Below are positions 19,781-28,948 of a stretch of 64,000 nt of DNA, in pieces. Positions within the stretch are counted from its first letter, which is position 1. Each line of letters begins with the position of its first letter. The notes under the pieces were generated by a model. It was not told the DNA's origin and ran no database searches. It saw only the letters and a list, made by a program, of their open reading frames with translations. The translations under genes and the position numbers were made by a program. This DNA is from an uncultured Arachnia sp. (GTDB taxonomy: Bacteria > Actinomycetota > Actinomycetes > Propionibacteriales > Propionibacteriaceae): assembly GCA_947493705.1 (NCBI GenBank), contig CANLSH010000011.1, positions 1 to 64,000 on the forward strand. Direction: 5' to 3'.

Positions 19781-19816
19781 AGACCCACCTTCGTCGAGCA
19801 GTGGCTGTGGGCAACG

Positions 19817-21001
19817 TCAGACGCTGATGACCTTCAGCGTCTCACGCGCCATCGCCAGCTCTTCGTTCGTGGGAATTACCAGGATGTGGACCTTGGACTC
19901 GGCCGTCGAAATCTCTCGCGACTCCTTGGAGCGCTTCTCGTTCTCCTCCACGTCGAGCTCGAAACCCAGACCCCTGAGTCGCTGGATGACCGGTTCCCGG
20001 ACATGCGAAGCATTCTCTCCCACGCCTGCGGTGAAGCACAGGACATCCACTCCGCCCAGCACCGCGATGTAGGAGCCGATGTAGCTGACGAGGCGGTGGA
20101 CATAGACATCGAGTGCCAACTGTGCGTCCTCGTTCCCGGCAGCGATCTCGGTGGCGACGTCGCGCATATCGGTGTAGCCGCAGAGCCCGGCCATTCCGGA
20201 TTCCTTGTTGAGGAACGTATCAATCTCGGCCAGCGTCATGCCTTTGCGACCCAGGAACTTGTGGAGGCCGGGATCGACGTCGCCGGAGCGGGTGCCCATC
20301 ACGAGGCCGGCCAGTGGGGTGAGCCCCATGGAGGTGTCGACGGCGACTCCGCCGTCGACTGCGGAGATGGAGGCGCCATTGCCGAGGTGGCAGACGATGG
20401 TCTTCAGGTCTTCCAGCGGACGGTCGAGGAATACGGCTGCCTGCTGGGAGACGTACTGATGTGACGTGCCATGGAAGCCATATTTCCGGATCCCGTGCTC
20501 ACGCATGACCTCGCGCCCCAGTGCGTAGGTGTAGGCCTCGGCAGGAAGGGTGGAGAAGAAGGCGGTGTCGAAGATGGCGACGTGCGGGACGTCGGGTAGT
20601 ACACGCATTGCTGCCTCGATGCCGGCGATGGCTGGCGGATTGTGGAGGGGAGCCAGGTCAGAGAGTTCGTTGAGCGCGGCGATCACCTCGTCGTCGATGC
20701 GCACCGACTCCTGGAAGGTGGCACCTCCGTGGACCGTCCGGTGCCCGACGGCAACGACGCCCTCCAGGCTTGGGCCGTGTGACTCGAACATCCCCACCAC
20801 GGCGGCGACCGCCTCGGTGTGGTCGTTGAAGTCCTGGGACAGATCGAACTCCTCACCACCCACCTGGTGTTCCAACGTGCTGCCGTGTTGACCGATGCGC
20901 TGCACGATCCCCACCGCCGTTGCTTCTTCTGTGTCCGTCTGGAGGAGCTGATACTTGATGGAGGACGAACCGCAGTTCAGGAGAAGGATCGGCTGGGACA
21001 C
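19817..21001 (-). CDS. ackA: Acetate kinase
   Basis: Protein of 394 aa interconverting acetyl phosphate + ADP and acetate + ATP. Conserved elements are LLLNCGSSSIKYQLL (phosphate-binding N-terminus), VGHRTVHGG, FDTAFFSTLP, YGFHGTSHQYVS, VCHLGNGASISAVDGG, DTSMGLTPLAGLVMGTRSGD and FTAGVGENA. It follows pta by 38 bp on the same strand, the classical pta-ackA operon for acetate overflow and substrate-level ATP. No key residue appears missing. Confidence 0.97.
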   Translation of the reverse strand: MSQPILLLNCGSSSIKYQLLQTDTEEATAVGIVQRIGQHGSTLEHQVGGEEFDLSQDFNDHTEAVAAVVGMFESHGPSLEGVVAVGHRTVHGGATFQESVRIDDEVIAALNELSDLAPLHNPPAIAGIEAAMRVLPDVPHVAIFDTAFFSTLPAEAYTYALGREVMREHGIRKYGFHGTSHQYVSQQAAVFLDRPLEDLKTIVCHLGNGASISAVDGGVAVDTSMGLTPLAGLVMGTRSGDVDPGLHKFLGRKGMTLAEIDTFLNKESGMAGLCGYTDMRDVATEIAAGNEDAQLALDVYVHRLVSYIGSYIAVLGGVDVLCFTAGVGENASHVREPVIQRLRGLGFELDVEENEKRSKESREISTAESKVHILVIPTNEELAMARETLKVISV

Positions 21002-21039
21002 GGAGAGTGCACTTCCTTGATTGTTGGGGTCTGTGGTGC

Positions 21040-23100
21040 TCAGGTGTTTTTCTGTGCCTGGATGGCCGTGATGGTGATGGTGGAGACGATGTCATCCACC
21101 AGCGCGCCGCGGGAGAGATCATTGACGGGCTTTTTCAGTCCCTGCAGGATCGGGCCGACGGCGACAGCACCGGAGGTGCGCTGCACAGCCTTGTAGGTGT
21201 TGTTGCCCGTGTTGAGATCCGGGAAGATGAAAACGGTCGCCTGCCCGGCAACCTGCGAGTCGGGCATTTTCTTGGCGGCGACGGCGGCGTCAACGGCCGC
21301 GTCGAACTGGATGGGCCCCTCCACCTTCAGCTCGGGTTCCCTCTCCCGCACTATGCGGGTGGCCTCCCGGACCTTCTCCACATCAGCGCCGCTGCCGGAG
21401 GTGCCGGTGGAGTAGCTGAGCATGGCGACGCGCGGTTCAATGTCGAACGCCCGTGCCGTTTCCGCCGAGGAGATGGCGATGTCAGCCAACTGCTCAGGTG
21501 TGGGGTCCGGGTTCACGGCACAATCGGCGTACACCACGACGCGATTGCTCATCGCCATCAGGAAAGAGCCCGAAACGACGCTCACACCGGGCTTGGTCTT
21601 GATGAACTCCAGGGACGGCCGGATGGTGTTGGCGGTGGTGTTGATGGCGCCGGAGACCATGCCGTCGGCCATCTCCAGATGCACCATCATCGTGCCAACG
21701 TAGGACGGATCCTCGAACTGCTTCCGTGCTTGTTCCAAAGAGATGCCCTTGTGGGAGCGTAGTTCAGCGTATTCGGCCGCGAAGCGGTCAAGCATGTCGC
21801 CATCGCGCGGATTGACCACCTCAGCGCTGCGCAGGTTGATGCCGAGTTCCGATGCGCGCCGGCTGATGACAGACGGTTCACCCAGAAGAATGACATCAGC
21901 CACCTGGCGCTGCAGCACGATGGCCGCGGCGCTGAGGACACGGTCATCGGAGCCTTCCGGCAGCACGATGCGCTTCTTGCTGGAGCGGGCCAGCTGCATC
22001 AGCTGATGCTCGAACATCGTGGGTGTCCTGACCTCGGAGCGTGGGAGGTCTATCGCCCGCAAAATCTCGTCCTCATCCACGTGGGCACCGAACAGGATGC
22101 GTGAGACGTCCGTCTTGCGAGACGTCGAGGTGGACACACCGGTGACTCGCTGCAGCTTCGACGCGGTGGCGAAGGTGTCCTGATCTGTGTGGGCAATGGG
22201 CAGGTCCACATCGATGCCGTCCAGGAGGGTGTGGACAGACTGCGGTATTTCGAAGCCGCCGGTCAGGATGATGGATGCGAGGGGCCCGAAGGCGGGGGAG
22301 GCGTGGGCCATCAGCAGTCCGGGAAGCAGGTCCAAGCGGTCCGAAGGCATGATCACCGTGGACTCTGGTGTGAGCCGCGTCAACAGGTTCGGCAGCGTCA
22401 TGGCCGCCACGATGGTGTGAACGGCCTCCTTGTCCAGGAACGCCGGGTTGCCGAGCCACTGCTGCGCGCCGACAGCATCCCATTGCATGCGGATCGACGG
22501 GGCGCCCAGCACCGGGTCATTGGGCACGATGAATGTGGCGTCCCTCACATGCGTCACCGCATCGCGCATGGCTTCCACGTCGTCGGGATTGACGCGGGTG
22601 ATTGCCACACCCACCACCGTGTTGTGACGGTCCTCGAAGGACTCGATGGTGTCCTCGACGATGCTGCGCACCTGTTCGGGAGTGCGATTGCTGGCGCCAC
22701 ACACATACAGCACAGGGGTGTTGAGGTTCGCAGCGATGACGGCATTGTGGTCCAGCTCCGTGCTGGAGTAGAAGCCGCTGTAGTCAGATCCCACCACGAC
22801 GACGGCGTCACAGCGGGCAGCAAGATCGGTGTACTTGGCCACAATCTTGTCTATCGAGCCGGCAGGATCCTCAGCGAAGTCCACATGGGTGACACCGACG
22901 GCGTCCTCAAATGTCTGCTTCCGCATGGTTTTGAGATTCAACAGGGCCGTGGCGACGCCGTCAGCCGTCGTGGATTCCACGAGAGGACGGAACACCCCCA
23001 CGTTTCGAACCTGGCGGTGCAAGAGTTCGACGACGCCGAGGGCGATCACGCTCTTGCTGACCTGCCGCTCCGACGAGGCAATAAATACGCTGCGAGTCAC
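21040..23100 (-). CDS. pta: Phosphate acetyltransferase (long form)
   Basis: Protein of 686 aa converting acetyl-CoA and phosphate to acetyl phosphate. The long form has an N-terminal P-loop-like (BioD/CobB-type) domain beginning SVFIASSERQVSKSVIALGV, a central DRTGG-type domain, and a C-terminal PTA_PTB catalytic domain with RIVLPEGSDDRVLSAAA, MVSGAINTTANTIRPSLEF, and VFIFPDLNTGNNTYKAVQR. The GTG at 23100 was selected over an upstream in-frame codon because AAGGTGG lies 6-7 nt before it and homologous proteins begin at this point. First gene of pta-ackA. Confidence 0.95.
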   Translation of the reverse strand: MTRSVFIASSERQVSKSVIALGVVELLHRQVRNVGVFRPLVESTTADGVATALLNLKTMRKQTFEDAVGVTHVDFAEDPAGSIDKIVAKYTDLAARCDAVVVVGSDYSGFYSSTELDHNAVIAANLNTPVLYVCGASNRTPEQVRSIVEDTIESFEDRHNTVVGVAITRVNPDDVEAMRDAVTHVRDATFIVPNDPVLGAPSIRMQWDAVGAQQWLGNPAFLDKEAVHTIVAAMTLPNLLTRLTPESTVIMPSDRLDLLPGLLMAHASPAFGPLASIILTGGFEIPQSVHTLLDGIDVDLPIAHTDQDTFATASKLQRVTGVSTSTSRKTDVSRILFGAHVDEDEILRAIDLPRSEVRTPTMFEHQLMQLARSSKKRIVLPEGSDDRVLSAAAIVLQRQVADVILLGEPSVISRRASELGINLRSAEVVNPRDGDMLDRFAAEYAELRSHKGISLEQARKQFEDPSYVGTMMVHLEMADGMVSGAINTTANTIRPSLEFIKTKPGVSVVSGSFLMAMSNRVVVYADCAVNPDPTPEQLADIAISSAETARAFDIEPRVAMLSYSTGTSGSGADVEKVREATRIVREREPELKVEGPIQFDAAVDAAVAAKKMPDSQVAGQATVFIFPDLNTGNNTYKAVQRTSGAVAVGPILQGLKKPVNDLSRGALVDDIVSTITITAIQAQKNT

Positions 23101-23199
23101 GTGTTCCACCTTAGCGTCAGTGGATCTCACACGCTGCGGCCCACCCGTCAAAGCTGTTGGCTACGGTAAGAACCACACCACTGCCAAAGGAGCCCCAGG

Positions 23200-24627
23200 T
23201 TGACGAGGACGAGAGTCGAAACGGATCTGCTCGGGTCTCGAGAGGTGCCGGCCGAAGCGTTCTACGGCGTTCATACGTTGAGGGCCGTCGAGAACTTCCG
23301 GCTCAGCTCCGAAACCCTCATCGACCATCCCCATCTGATCCGGGGGTTGGTGCAGGTGAAGAAGGCCTCGGCGCTGGCCAACGGGGATCTGGGTGTGGTG
23401 AACCCGGATGTGGTCAACGCCATCGTGTGGGCCTGCGACCAGGTTCTGGACAAAGGCCGCTGCCTGGATCAGTTCCCCATCGACGTGTTCCAAGGGGGTG
23501 CTGGAACCTCCACCAACATGAACGTCAACGAGGTGCTCGCCAACCTGGCACTGGAGCACCTGGGGTGTGCGAGGGGCAGCTATGACGTCATCAGTCCCCT
23601 CGATCACGTCAACCGCAGCCAATCCACCAACGACGCTTACCCCACCGGACTGCGGCTGGCTCTGGATGCGAGACTCGGCCACTTGATCGAAGAAGTGGAA
23701 CGACTGGTGGGGGCCCTGCAAGAGAAGGGTGATGAACTCTTCGATGTCCTGACGATGGGCAGGACACAGCTTCAGGATGCCGTACCCATGACGTTGGGCC
23801 AGGAGTTCACTGCTTTCAGCGTGACGCTGGGGGAAGAGGTGCGCCACATCGAGACTGTTCGCGGCTACCTCCTGGAGGTGAATTTGGGAGCCACCGCGAT
23901 CGGCACAGGAGTGAACACACCTGCCGGGTATGCCGAAGTGGTGATCCGCCATTTGGCTGACGTCACTGGGCGGCCCTGTGGGACAGCGCCGGATCTCATC
24001 GAGGCCACCAGCGATACCGGCGTCTACGTGACCGCGCATGGCGTGTGCAAACGGCTTGCGGTGAAGCTCTCAAAAACCTGCAACGATCTGCGTCTGCTGT
24101 CCTCGGGGCCCCGCGCAGGTTTCAATGAGATCAACCTCCCGGAGGTGCAGGCCGGCTCCTCCATCATGCCTGCGAAGGTGAATCCGGTCATTCCCGAGGT
24201 GGTGAACCAGGCATGTTTCAAAGTCATCGGCAACGACGTCTGCGTCACGATGAGTGCCGAGGCCGGTCAGTTGCAGCTCAACGCGATGGAGCCCGTGATC
24301 GGGCAGGCGCTGTTCGAATCGATAGCTCTCTTGCAGAACGCCTGCGAAACGTTGCGCACCAAATGCATAGATGGCATCACCGCCAACCGCGAAGTCTGTC
24401 TGTCCTATGTGACCAACTCGATTTCCGTCGTGACATTCCTCAACAACTACATCGGCCATGCGGCCGGCGACGCCGTCGGGCGTGAGGCAGCGAGTACCGG
24501 GCGCAACGTTCGCGAGATCGTGCTGGAGCGCGAATTACTGGATGAGGCGACGCTGGACAGCGTCCTCGCAGTGGACAATCTGCTGCAGGCCAACGGGTTC
24601 AGCAAGTCCTCTGATTCGGAGACGTGA
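23200..24627 (+). CDS. aspA: Aspartate ammonia-lyase
   Basis: Protein of 475 aa of the fumarase/aspartase superfamily, converting aspartate to fumarate and ammonia. Signatures are [52 protein letters not shown] and the superfamily loop [15 protein letters not shown] with the catalytic serine. The TTG start at 23200 is preceded by AGGAG with 7 nt spacing, and the protein then begins with the usual [13 protein letters not shown]. Aspartase and fumarase C are close paralogs; the N-terminal [17 protein letters not shown] and the [12 protein letters not shown] form favour aspartase. It is divergent from pta, 99 bp apart. Confidence 0.93.
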   Translation: MTRTRVETDLLGSREVPAEAFYGVHTLRAVENFRLSSETLIDHPHLIRGLVQVKKASALANGDLGVVNPDVVNAIVWACDQVLDKGRCLDQFPIDVFQGGAGTSTNMNVNEVLANLALEHLGCARGSYDVISPLDHVNRSQSTNDAYPTGLRLALDARLGHLIEEVERLVGALQEKGDELFDVLTMGRTQLQDAVPMTLGQEFTAFSVTLGEEVRHIETVRGYLLEVNLGATAIGTGVNTPAGYAEVVIRHLADVTGRPCGTAPDLIEATSDTGVYVTAHGVCKRLAVKLSKTCNDLRLLSSGPRAGFNEINLPEVQAGSSIMPAKVNPVIPEVVNQACFKVIGNDVCVTMSAEAGQLQLNAMEPVIGQALFESIALLQNACETLRTKCIDGITANREVCLSYVTNSISVVTFLNNYIGHAAGDAVGREAASTGRNVREIVLERELLDEATLDSVLAVDNLLQANGFSKSSDSET

Positions 24628-24634
24628 ATTACGG

Positions 24635-24668
24635 GAACATCTCGGGGGGCAGACCAGCCGATATGTTC
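24635..24668. terminator. Bidirectional hairpin between aspA and the hydroxyacid dehydrogenase
   Basis: Arms GAACATCTCGG (24635-24645) and CCGATATGTTC (24658-24668) pair with one mismatch around a 12-nt loop. It sits 8 bp after the aspA stop and 13 bp from the stop of the convergent gene. There is no T-run, as is common for terminators in GC-rich actinobacteria. Confidence 0.5.
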
Positions 24669-24681
24669 ACGGAACTCGCGA

Positions 24682-25620
24682 CTAGCTGACCACGTTGCGA
24701 AGCTCTCCTCCAGTCATCAGCGCTGTGACGTTGGCCGCGATCAGTTCGTCGGCGCCGACGGGTCTGCCACCAGCCGCGTGTGGGGTGATGACGAGGTTCG
24801 GTGCGTCCCACAGCGGGGAATCCTCAGGAAGGGGCTCTTTCGCCGTGACATCCACAGCGGCGCCGGCGATGGCGCCATCTTGCAGCGCTGAGAGCAGCGC
24901 GTCCTCATCGACGGTGCTTCCGCGTCCGACGTTGACCACGAGCGCGGACTCCGGAAGCAGTGCGAGCCGCTCGGCGTTGAGTGCGTTGACCGTAGCCGGC
25001 AGCCCCGGAAGGATCATGATCAACAAGTCAGTGCGGGGGAGCTCGCGCGGCAGATCCTCCTCTGTGATGACTGTGAATCCGGAGCGCTCACCCGCCGTGC
25101 GTGCCACGCCCGTGACATCCGCACCAAGGGACTGCAGCACGGGTGCCAGAGTCTGCGCGATGGAGCCGAAACCCCAGATCAGGACACGAGCATCGAGCAG
25201 AGTCGTGATGTGAACGTCGGTGCGAAGGGTCTGGGAACCACCAAGCTCGTGGGCCCACTCATGCCGCTGTTGGGCCTTCAGGCAGGCGGGCAGACGTCGC
25301 AGGAGCGCCAGGGTGAGTGCCATCGTGTGTTCGGTGACCGTGTGGTCATGAAGTCCGACACCTGAGCAGATGGCAACGGATGAATCGAAGGGGGCCTTGA
25401 GGGCCCCATCGGCTCCGGCAGAGAGCGCCTGAACCAACTTGAGGCCGGGCAGGCGCGTCGCCGCGTCGGCCAAGATCTTTCGCCTGACCTCCCAGTCAAC
25501 CAGCACCTCGGCATCGAGATGCTCTTCGGGAATGGGGGCGTCAACGTCGTAGGTGACCGCAACAGCGCCGTCGGGCAGCTGAGGATTCAATGTGATGGAG
25601 TTGGGCAGCAGTACCTTCAT
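24682..25620 (-). CDS. D-isomer specific 2-hydroxyacid dehydrogenase
   Basis: Protein of 312 aa expected to oxidise or reduce a 2-hydroxy/2-oxo acid with NAD(P). The nucleotide site reads VLIWGFGSIAQTLAP (GxGxxA), and the catalytic trio is present: Arg in VVNVGRGSTVDED, Glu in TAKEPLPEDSPLW, and His in LVITPHAAGG. The ATG at 25620 gives the normal N-terminus MKVLLPNS; a second ATG 9 bp upstream is possible. Family members include phosphoglycerate and glyoxylate/hydroxypyruvate dehydrogenases; this shorter, single-domain-pair form lacks an ACT domain, so it is not SerA. Substrate unknown. Confidence 0.88.
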   Translation of the reverse strand: MKVLLPNSITLNPQLPDGAVAVTYDVDAPIPEEHLDAEVLVDWEVRRKILADAATRLPGLKLVQALSAGADGALKAPFDSSVAICSGVGLHDHTVTEHTMALTLALLRRLPACLKAQQRHEWAHELGGSQTLRTDVHITTLLDARVLIWGFGSIAQTLAPVLQSLGADVTGVARTAGERSGFTVITEEDLPRELPRTDLLIMILPGLPATVNALNAERLALLPESALVVNVGRGSTVDEDALLSALQDGAIAGAAVDVTAKEPLPEDSPLWDAPNLVITPHAAGGRPVGADELIAANVTALMTGGELRNVVS

Positions 25621-25652
25621 GGACACCATCCAACCCCATTGCTGTCTCACTT

Positions 25653-25696
25653 CACAGTGAGCGCAGCCACCCACCTCACAGTGAGCGCAGCCACCC
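25653..25696. repeat. 24-bp tandem duplication of the nfo 3' end
   Basis: The 20-bp block CACAGTGAGCGCAGCCACCC occurs at 25653-25672 and again at 25677-25696, a 24-bp period. The right copy encodes the last residues of endonuclease IV (WLRSL and its TGA), so the left copy is a duplicated gene end lying just after the stop codon. It suggests replication slippage with no effect on the protein. Confidence 0.85.
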
Positions 25697-26464
25697 GATC
25701 TCGGCAGCATGGCCGTCGCCTGGAGTTTCGAGGATGACGGGGGCTGCTGCCTCACGGACGATGGCGGCGATGTCGTTGACGCCGATGTGACCATTGCCCA
25801 GCCCCGTGTGCCTGTCAGCGCCGGAGCCGGCCACGTCGCGGGAATCGTTGCAGTGGAGGAGATCGATCCTCCCCGTGATGCCGCGGATGTCATCGACGAC
25901 CGTGCTCAGGTCCAGCCCGGCAGCATGGGCGTGGCACGTGTCCAGGCAAAACCCCACCGAATCGATGTTGTCCGAGATTGAGATGGCCTCCCACACCCCT
26001 TGAATGGCTTCCAAGCGTCGCGCCATGGCGTTGTTGCCGCCTGCGGTGTTCTCGATGAGGATCGGAACCTCCAACTTCAGGCCGTCGACGGCCTTGCGCC
26101 AGTTGTCGTAGCCCTTTTCGGGTTCATCATCGGCGGTGACGTGTCCACCGTGGACGATGACGCCACGGGCGCCGACGGCGGCTGCTTCGGTGACGCTCTG
26201 CTGCAGAAGTTTGCGCGAGGGGATCCGGATCCGATTGTTCGTCGAGGCCACGTTGATGATGTAGGGCGCATGGACGTAGAGCCCGACCCCGGCTTCCTCA
26301 GCGGCGGATCGCAAAGCCTCAGCTCCCCCCGGGTACTGGGCTTGTGGCTTCTTCCAGCTCTGCGGCTCACCCAGGAAAATCTGGACGATGTCTGCGCCAC
26401 GGGCCTTGGCCTCGGCGATGGGATCCTCTTGGCCGACGTGGGCTCCGATTTGCATGCTGCTCAT
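25676..26464 (-). CDS. nfo: Deoxyribonuclease IV (AP endonuclease, Nfo family)
   Basis: Protein of 262 aa that incises DNA at abasic sites in base excision repair, using a tri-zinc centre. Metal-ligand regions are recognisable: IGAHVG at the N-terminus, VHAPYIINVAS, GVIVHGGHVT, ILIENTAGG, GFCLDTCHAHAAG, LLHCNDSRDVAGSGADRHTGLGNGHIG, and VILETPG at the end. The ATG at 26464 was chosen, giving MSSMQIGAHVG; an ATG nine bases later is equally close to the conserved start. It is divergent from an AlkX/YcaQ-like DNA glycosylase, which would create the abasic sites it acts on. Confidence 0.93.
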   Translation of the reverse strand: MSSMQIGAHVGQEDPIAEAKARGADIVQIFLGEPQSWKKPQAQYPGGAEALRSAAEEAGVGLYVHAPYIINVASTNNRIRIPSRKLLQQSVTEAAAVGARGVIVHGGHVTADDEPEKGYDNWRKAVDGLKLEVPILIENTAGGNNAMARRLEAIQGVWEAISISDNIDSVGFCLDTCHAHAAGLDLSTVVDDIRGITGRIDLLHCNDSRDVAGSGADRHTGLGNGHIGVNDIAAIVREAAAPVILETPGDGHAAEIGWLRSL

Positions 26465-26523
26465 GGCTCTCAGCCTATCGGGATGGATCATCGCGACCTC
26501 TGAACAGGCGGTACCCATTTATG

Positions 26524-26563
26524 GTGGGCCCCAGCTGCCGGTCCACCGGCGGCTGGGGCCCAC
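26524..26563. repeat. 40-bp near-perfect palindrome between nfo and the glycosylase gene
   Basis: Arms 26524-26542 and 26545-26563 (19 bp each, GTGGGCCCCAGC outer part) pair with a single G/T wobble and a 2-nt loop. It lies between two divergent genes, where a terminator is not expected. It may be a cruciform/operator element or a terminator for short divergent or read-through RNA. Confidence 0.7.
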
Positions 26564-26616
26564 TGAAAGCTGGCATCGCCCATCGGGTGCTCAACACGGC
26601 TGCCAAACTGGCTCCC

Positions 26617-27894
26617 ATGCCCTCCCGACCGTCGCGACCCCGGCTCGTGCTTTCGCTTGCGGAGGCTCGACGCGTCGCCATCTCTGCCCAGGGACTGGCG
26701 CGTCCGCGCCCCACGACAGTGGCCATGCGGCAAGTGGATGCGACGATCCAGCGGATGGGCGCCCTGCAGATCGATTCGGTCAATGTGTTGGCGCGCAGCC
26801 AATTCCTACCCCTGTTCTCCCGTCTCGGTGTGTACGACCAATCCCTGCTGGCGCGCGCCGCAGGGAGAAGGCCCCGACGCATCACCGAGTACTGGGCACA
26901 TCAGGCGGCATTCATCCCCGTAGGGCTGCACCCACTGTTCCGGTGGCGCATGGAGGCGTACCGAAATGAGGCCTGGGGATCGATTCAGCGGGCGGGTGCG
27001 GAACATTCGGACGTGGTGGATGAGGTCCTGGCGGCGGTGACTGAACTGGGGCCCAGCTCGGCCAGACGGCTGACTGCCGAACTCGATCACGCTCCTGACA
27101 CGCTGCGTGAGCACTGGGGATGGAACTGGTCTGTTGTAAAGACGGCCTGCGAATTCCTCTTCTTCACGGGAGCGCTCGGCGTCGTGGAGCGCAACACACA
27201 GTTCGAGCGTGTCTTCGACCTCCCCGAGCGCGTCTTGCCACCCGAGGTCCTTGACGCACCCACCCCATCGTCTGACGAAGCGCTGCGCGAGTTGGTTCGG
27301 ATTGCTGCCCGGGCGCATGGGGTGGCGACTGTGAAGTGCCTCGCCGATTACTGGCGGACCAAGACCGCGCCGACCCGCCGTGCCGTCAACGAACTCGTCG
27401 AGGAGGGTGCGCTGGAGCCCGTGTCGGTGGACGGGACCGAGGCGTACCTGAGCGCTGGCGTGTCCGTCCCGCGTCGAATCAATGCCCGGGCGCTGCTGAG
27501 TCCGTTCGATCCGCTCATCTGGGAGCGCTCGCGCACGCAATGGCTGTTCAATTTCCACTACCGGATCGGGATCTACACGCCGGCAGCCCAGCGGGTGCAC
27601 GGGTACTACGTGCTGCCCTTCCTGCTCGACGACGCACTCGTCGGCCGAGTGGATCTCAAGGCGGACCGGGCCGCTGGACGTCTCCTGGTGCAGTCCGCTT
27701 GGCGAGAACCCGGAGCGCCCATCGGTATGGCAAGGGAGCTTGCCGATGAATTGCGGATGATGGCCCAGTGGCTGGACCTGCAGTACGTCGTGGTGGCTCC
27801 GCGAGGGAATCTGGCCGGGGAGTTGGATGCTGCTGTCCGGCATTGTCGGACGCGCGCGGGCGCTCACTCACGGCCACCTGCAGAGTGTCACTGA
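26617..27894 (+). CDS. Winged-helix DNA glycosylase of the AlkX/YcaQ (HTH_42) family
   Basis: Protein of 425 aa matching the winged-helix family that unhooks bulky and cross-linked alkylated bases. The sequence GALQIDSVNVLARSQFLPLF carries a Q-x-D catalytic-type motif (QID), the form described for AlkX/YcaQ; AlkZ of Streptomyces has QxQ instead. Other family marks are ITEYWAHQAAFIP, HWGWNWSVVKTACEFLFFTGALG, LLSPFDPLIWERSRTQWLFNF and GYYVLPFLL. The ATG at 26617 starts 90 residues later than the longest frame; earlier codons would overlap nfo. Pairing with endonuclease IV supports a DNA repair role. Confidence 0.85.
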   Translation: MPSRPSRPRLVLSLAEARRVAISAQGLARPRPTTVAMRQVDATIQRMGALQIDSVNVLARSQFLPLFSRLGVYDQSLLARAAGRRPRRITEYWAHQAAFIPVGLHPLFRWRMEAYRNEAWGSIQRAGAEHSDVVDEVLAAVTELGPSSARRLTAELDHAPDTLREHWGWNWSVVKTACEFLFFTGALGVVERNTQFERVFDLPERVLPPEVLDAPTPSSDEALRELVRIAARAHGVATVKCLADYWRTKTAPTRRAVNELVEEGALEPVSVDGTEAYLSAGVSVPRRINARALLSPFDPLIWERSRTQWLFNFHYRIGIYTPAAQRVHGYYVLPFLLDDALVGRVDLKADRAAGRLLVQSAWREPGAPIGMARELADELRMMAQWLDLQYVVVAPRGNLAGELDAAVRHCRTRAGAHSRPPAECH

Positions 27895-27971
27895 GGCTTC
27901 CTGTAACTCGGGATGCCTTGGGGTTGTGCCGCAATCCGACGGCGCCACGAAAGTAACGGATTGATAACGGT

Positions 27972-28000
27972 CACGGTGCGCCTCTCTGTATTGCACCGTG
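27972..28000. promoter_or_regulatory. Inverted repeat upstream of the amino-acid ABC operon
   Basis: Perfect 8-bp arms CACGGTGC (27972-27979) and GCACCGTG (27993-28000) around a 13-bp centre, about 135 bp before the binding-protein start. The rest of the 27895-28135 gap shows no gene. The element could be an operator or a terminator of the upstream glycosylase gene. Confidence 0.4.
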
Positions 28001-28135
28001 TCTTCCGTATTCTCAAGGAAGTTCATCCGCTGCGCCAGAGGGCATTTCCGCCTCGACGCATGTGTACACCCACGCGTGGTGGTGGATGGGAGGTGCTGGA
28101 ATTCTCCGGCCCCGAGACCCGAGGAGATGACACAC

Positions 28136-28948
28136 GTGAAGAACTTTCGACACCATGCACGCGCCGCCGCTGTCGTTGCGGCCTGTGCGCTTGCTCTGAC
28201 AGCCTGTTCGGCCGACGACGACGTTGAAGCCACCCCGGGTGAGGGTGGCGGTGAAAGTGACGCCCAACTCATCAACGACGGCGAGATCGTGGTGGCGATG
28301 AGCGGAGAGTTCAAGCCGTTCAGCCACTTCGACGACGGCAACAACCTGACGGGCTTCGACTACGACATCGCTGCCGCCATCGCCGACGAGATGGGTCTCA
28401 CGCTCAAGACCGAGACAGCGGCCTTCGCGTCACTGATCCAGGGTCTGCAATCCAGTCGCTATGACGCACTCATCGCCTCCATGTCCCCCACGGAGGAGCG
28501 TCAGGAAGTGGTCGACTTCACCGAGCCGTACTATACCGACGGCGCGTCCTACTTCGTACCGAATGACTCTGACTGCGAGGCCTTCGACATCAACTCCACT
28601 GTTTCGGTGGGGGTGGCCAACGGCACCACATATGACCAGTACCTTATGGATGAGGGCTTCGAGGGCGAAGTGGTGAAGTTCGAGTCCGACATCACGGCGC
28701 TGGAGGACACCGAGGCCGGTCGTCTGGACGGCACAATCACCGGAAAGCTCGTTGGCCTGTACCAGATCAAGGAAGCCTCCAGGGATCTTCGCGAATGCGG
28801 TGACTCGCTGTATGAGGAGACTCCGGCCATCGCGGTGGCGAAGGACAACCCGCTGGGAGAAGACATCGACGACGCTCTTGCCGCTATCAAGGAGAACGGC
28901 ACCTACGCTGAAATCAGCACAGAATGGTTCGGCGAGGACATCTCGTAG
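28136..28948 (+). CDS. Polar amino-acid ABC transporter, substrate-binding lipoprotein
   Basis: Protein of 270 aa anchored outside the membrane. The N-terminus is a lipoprotein signal (basic HHARAAAVVAACALALTAC, lipobox LTAC with the acylated Cys followed by SADDD), then an acidic linker, then a SBP_bac_3 domain: AMSGEFKPFSHFDDGN, GFDYDIAAAIADEMG, ALIASMSPTEERQEVVDFTEPYY. The GTG at 28136 is preferred to the ATG at 28127 because GAGGAG (28121-28126) abuts the ATG but is 9 nt from the GTG. First gene of a three-gene importer. Substrate probably a polar or basic amino acid, not determinable here. Confidence 0.93.
   Translation: MKNFRHHARAAAVVAACALALTACSADDDVEATPGEGGGESDAQLINDGEIVVAMSGEFKPFSHFDDGNNLTGFDYDIAAAIADEMGLTLKTETAAFASLIQGLQSSRYDALIASMSPTEERQEVVDFTEPYYTDGASYFVPNDSDCEAFDINSTVSVGVANGTTYDQYLMDEGFEGEVVKFESDITALEDTEAGRLDGTITGKLVGLYQIKEASRDLRECGDSLYEETPAIAVAKDNPLGEDIDDALAAIKENGTYAEISTEWFGEDIS

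Noticed and set aside
22189..23169. 326-codon plus-strand frame opposite pta
   Set aside because: Antisense shadow of pta with no family features.
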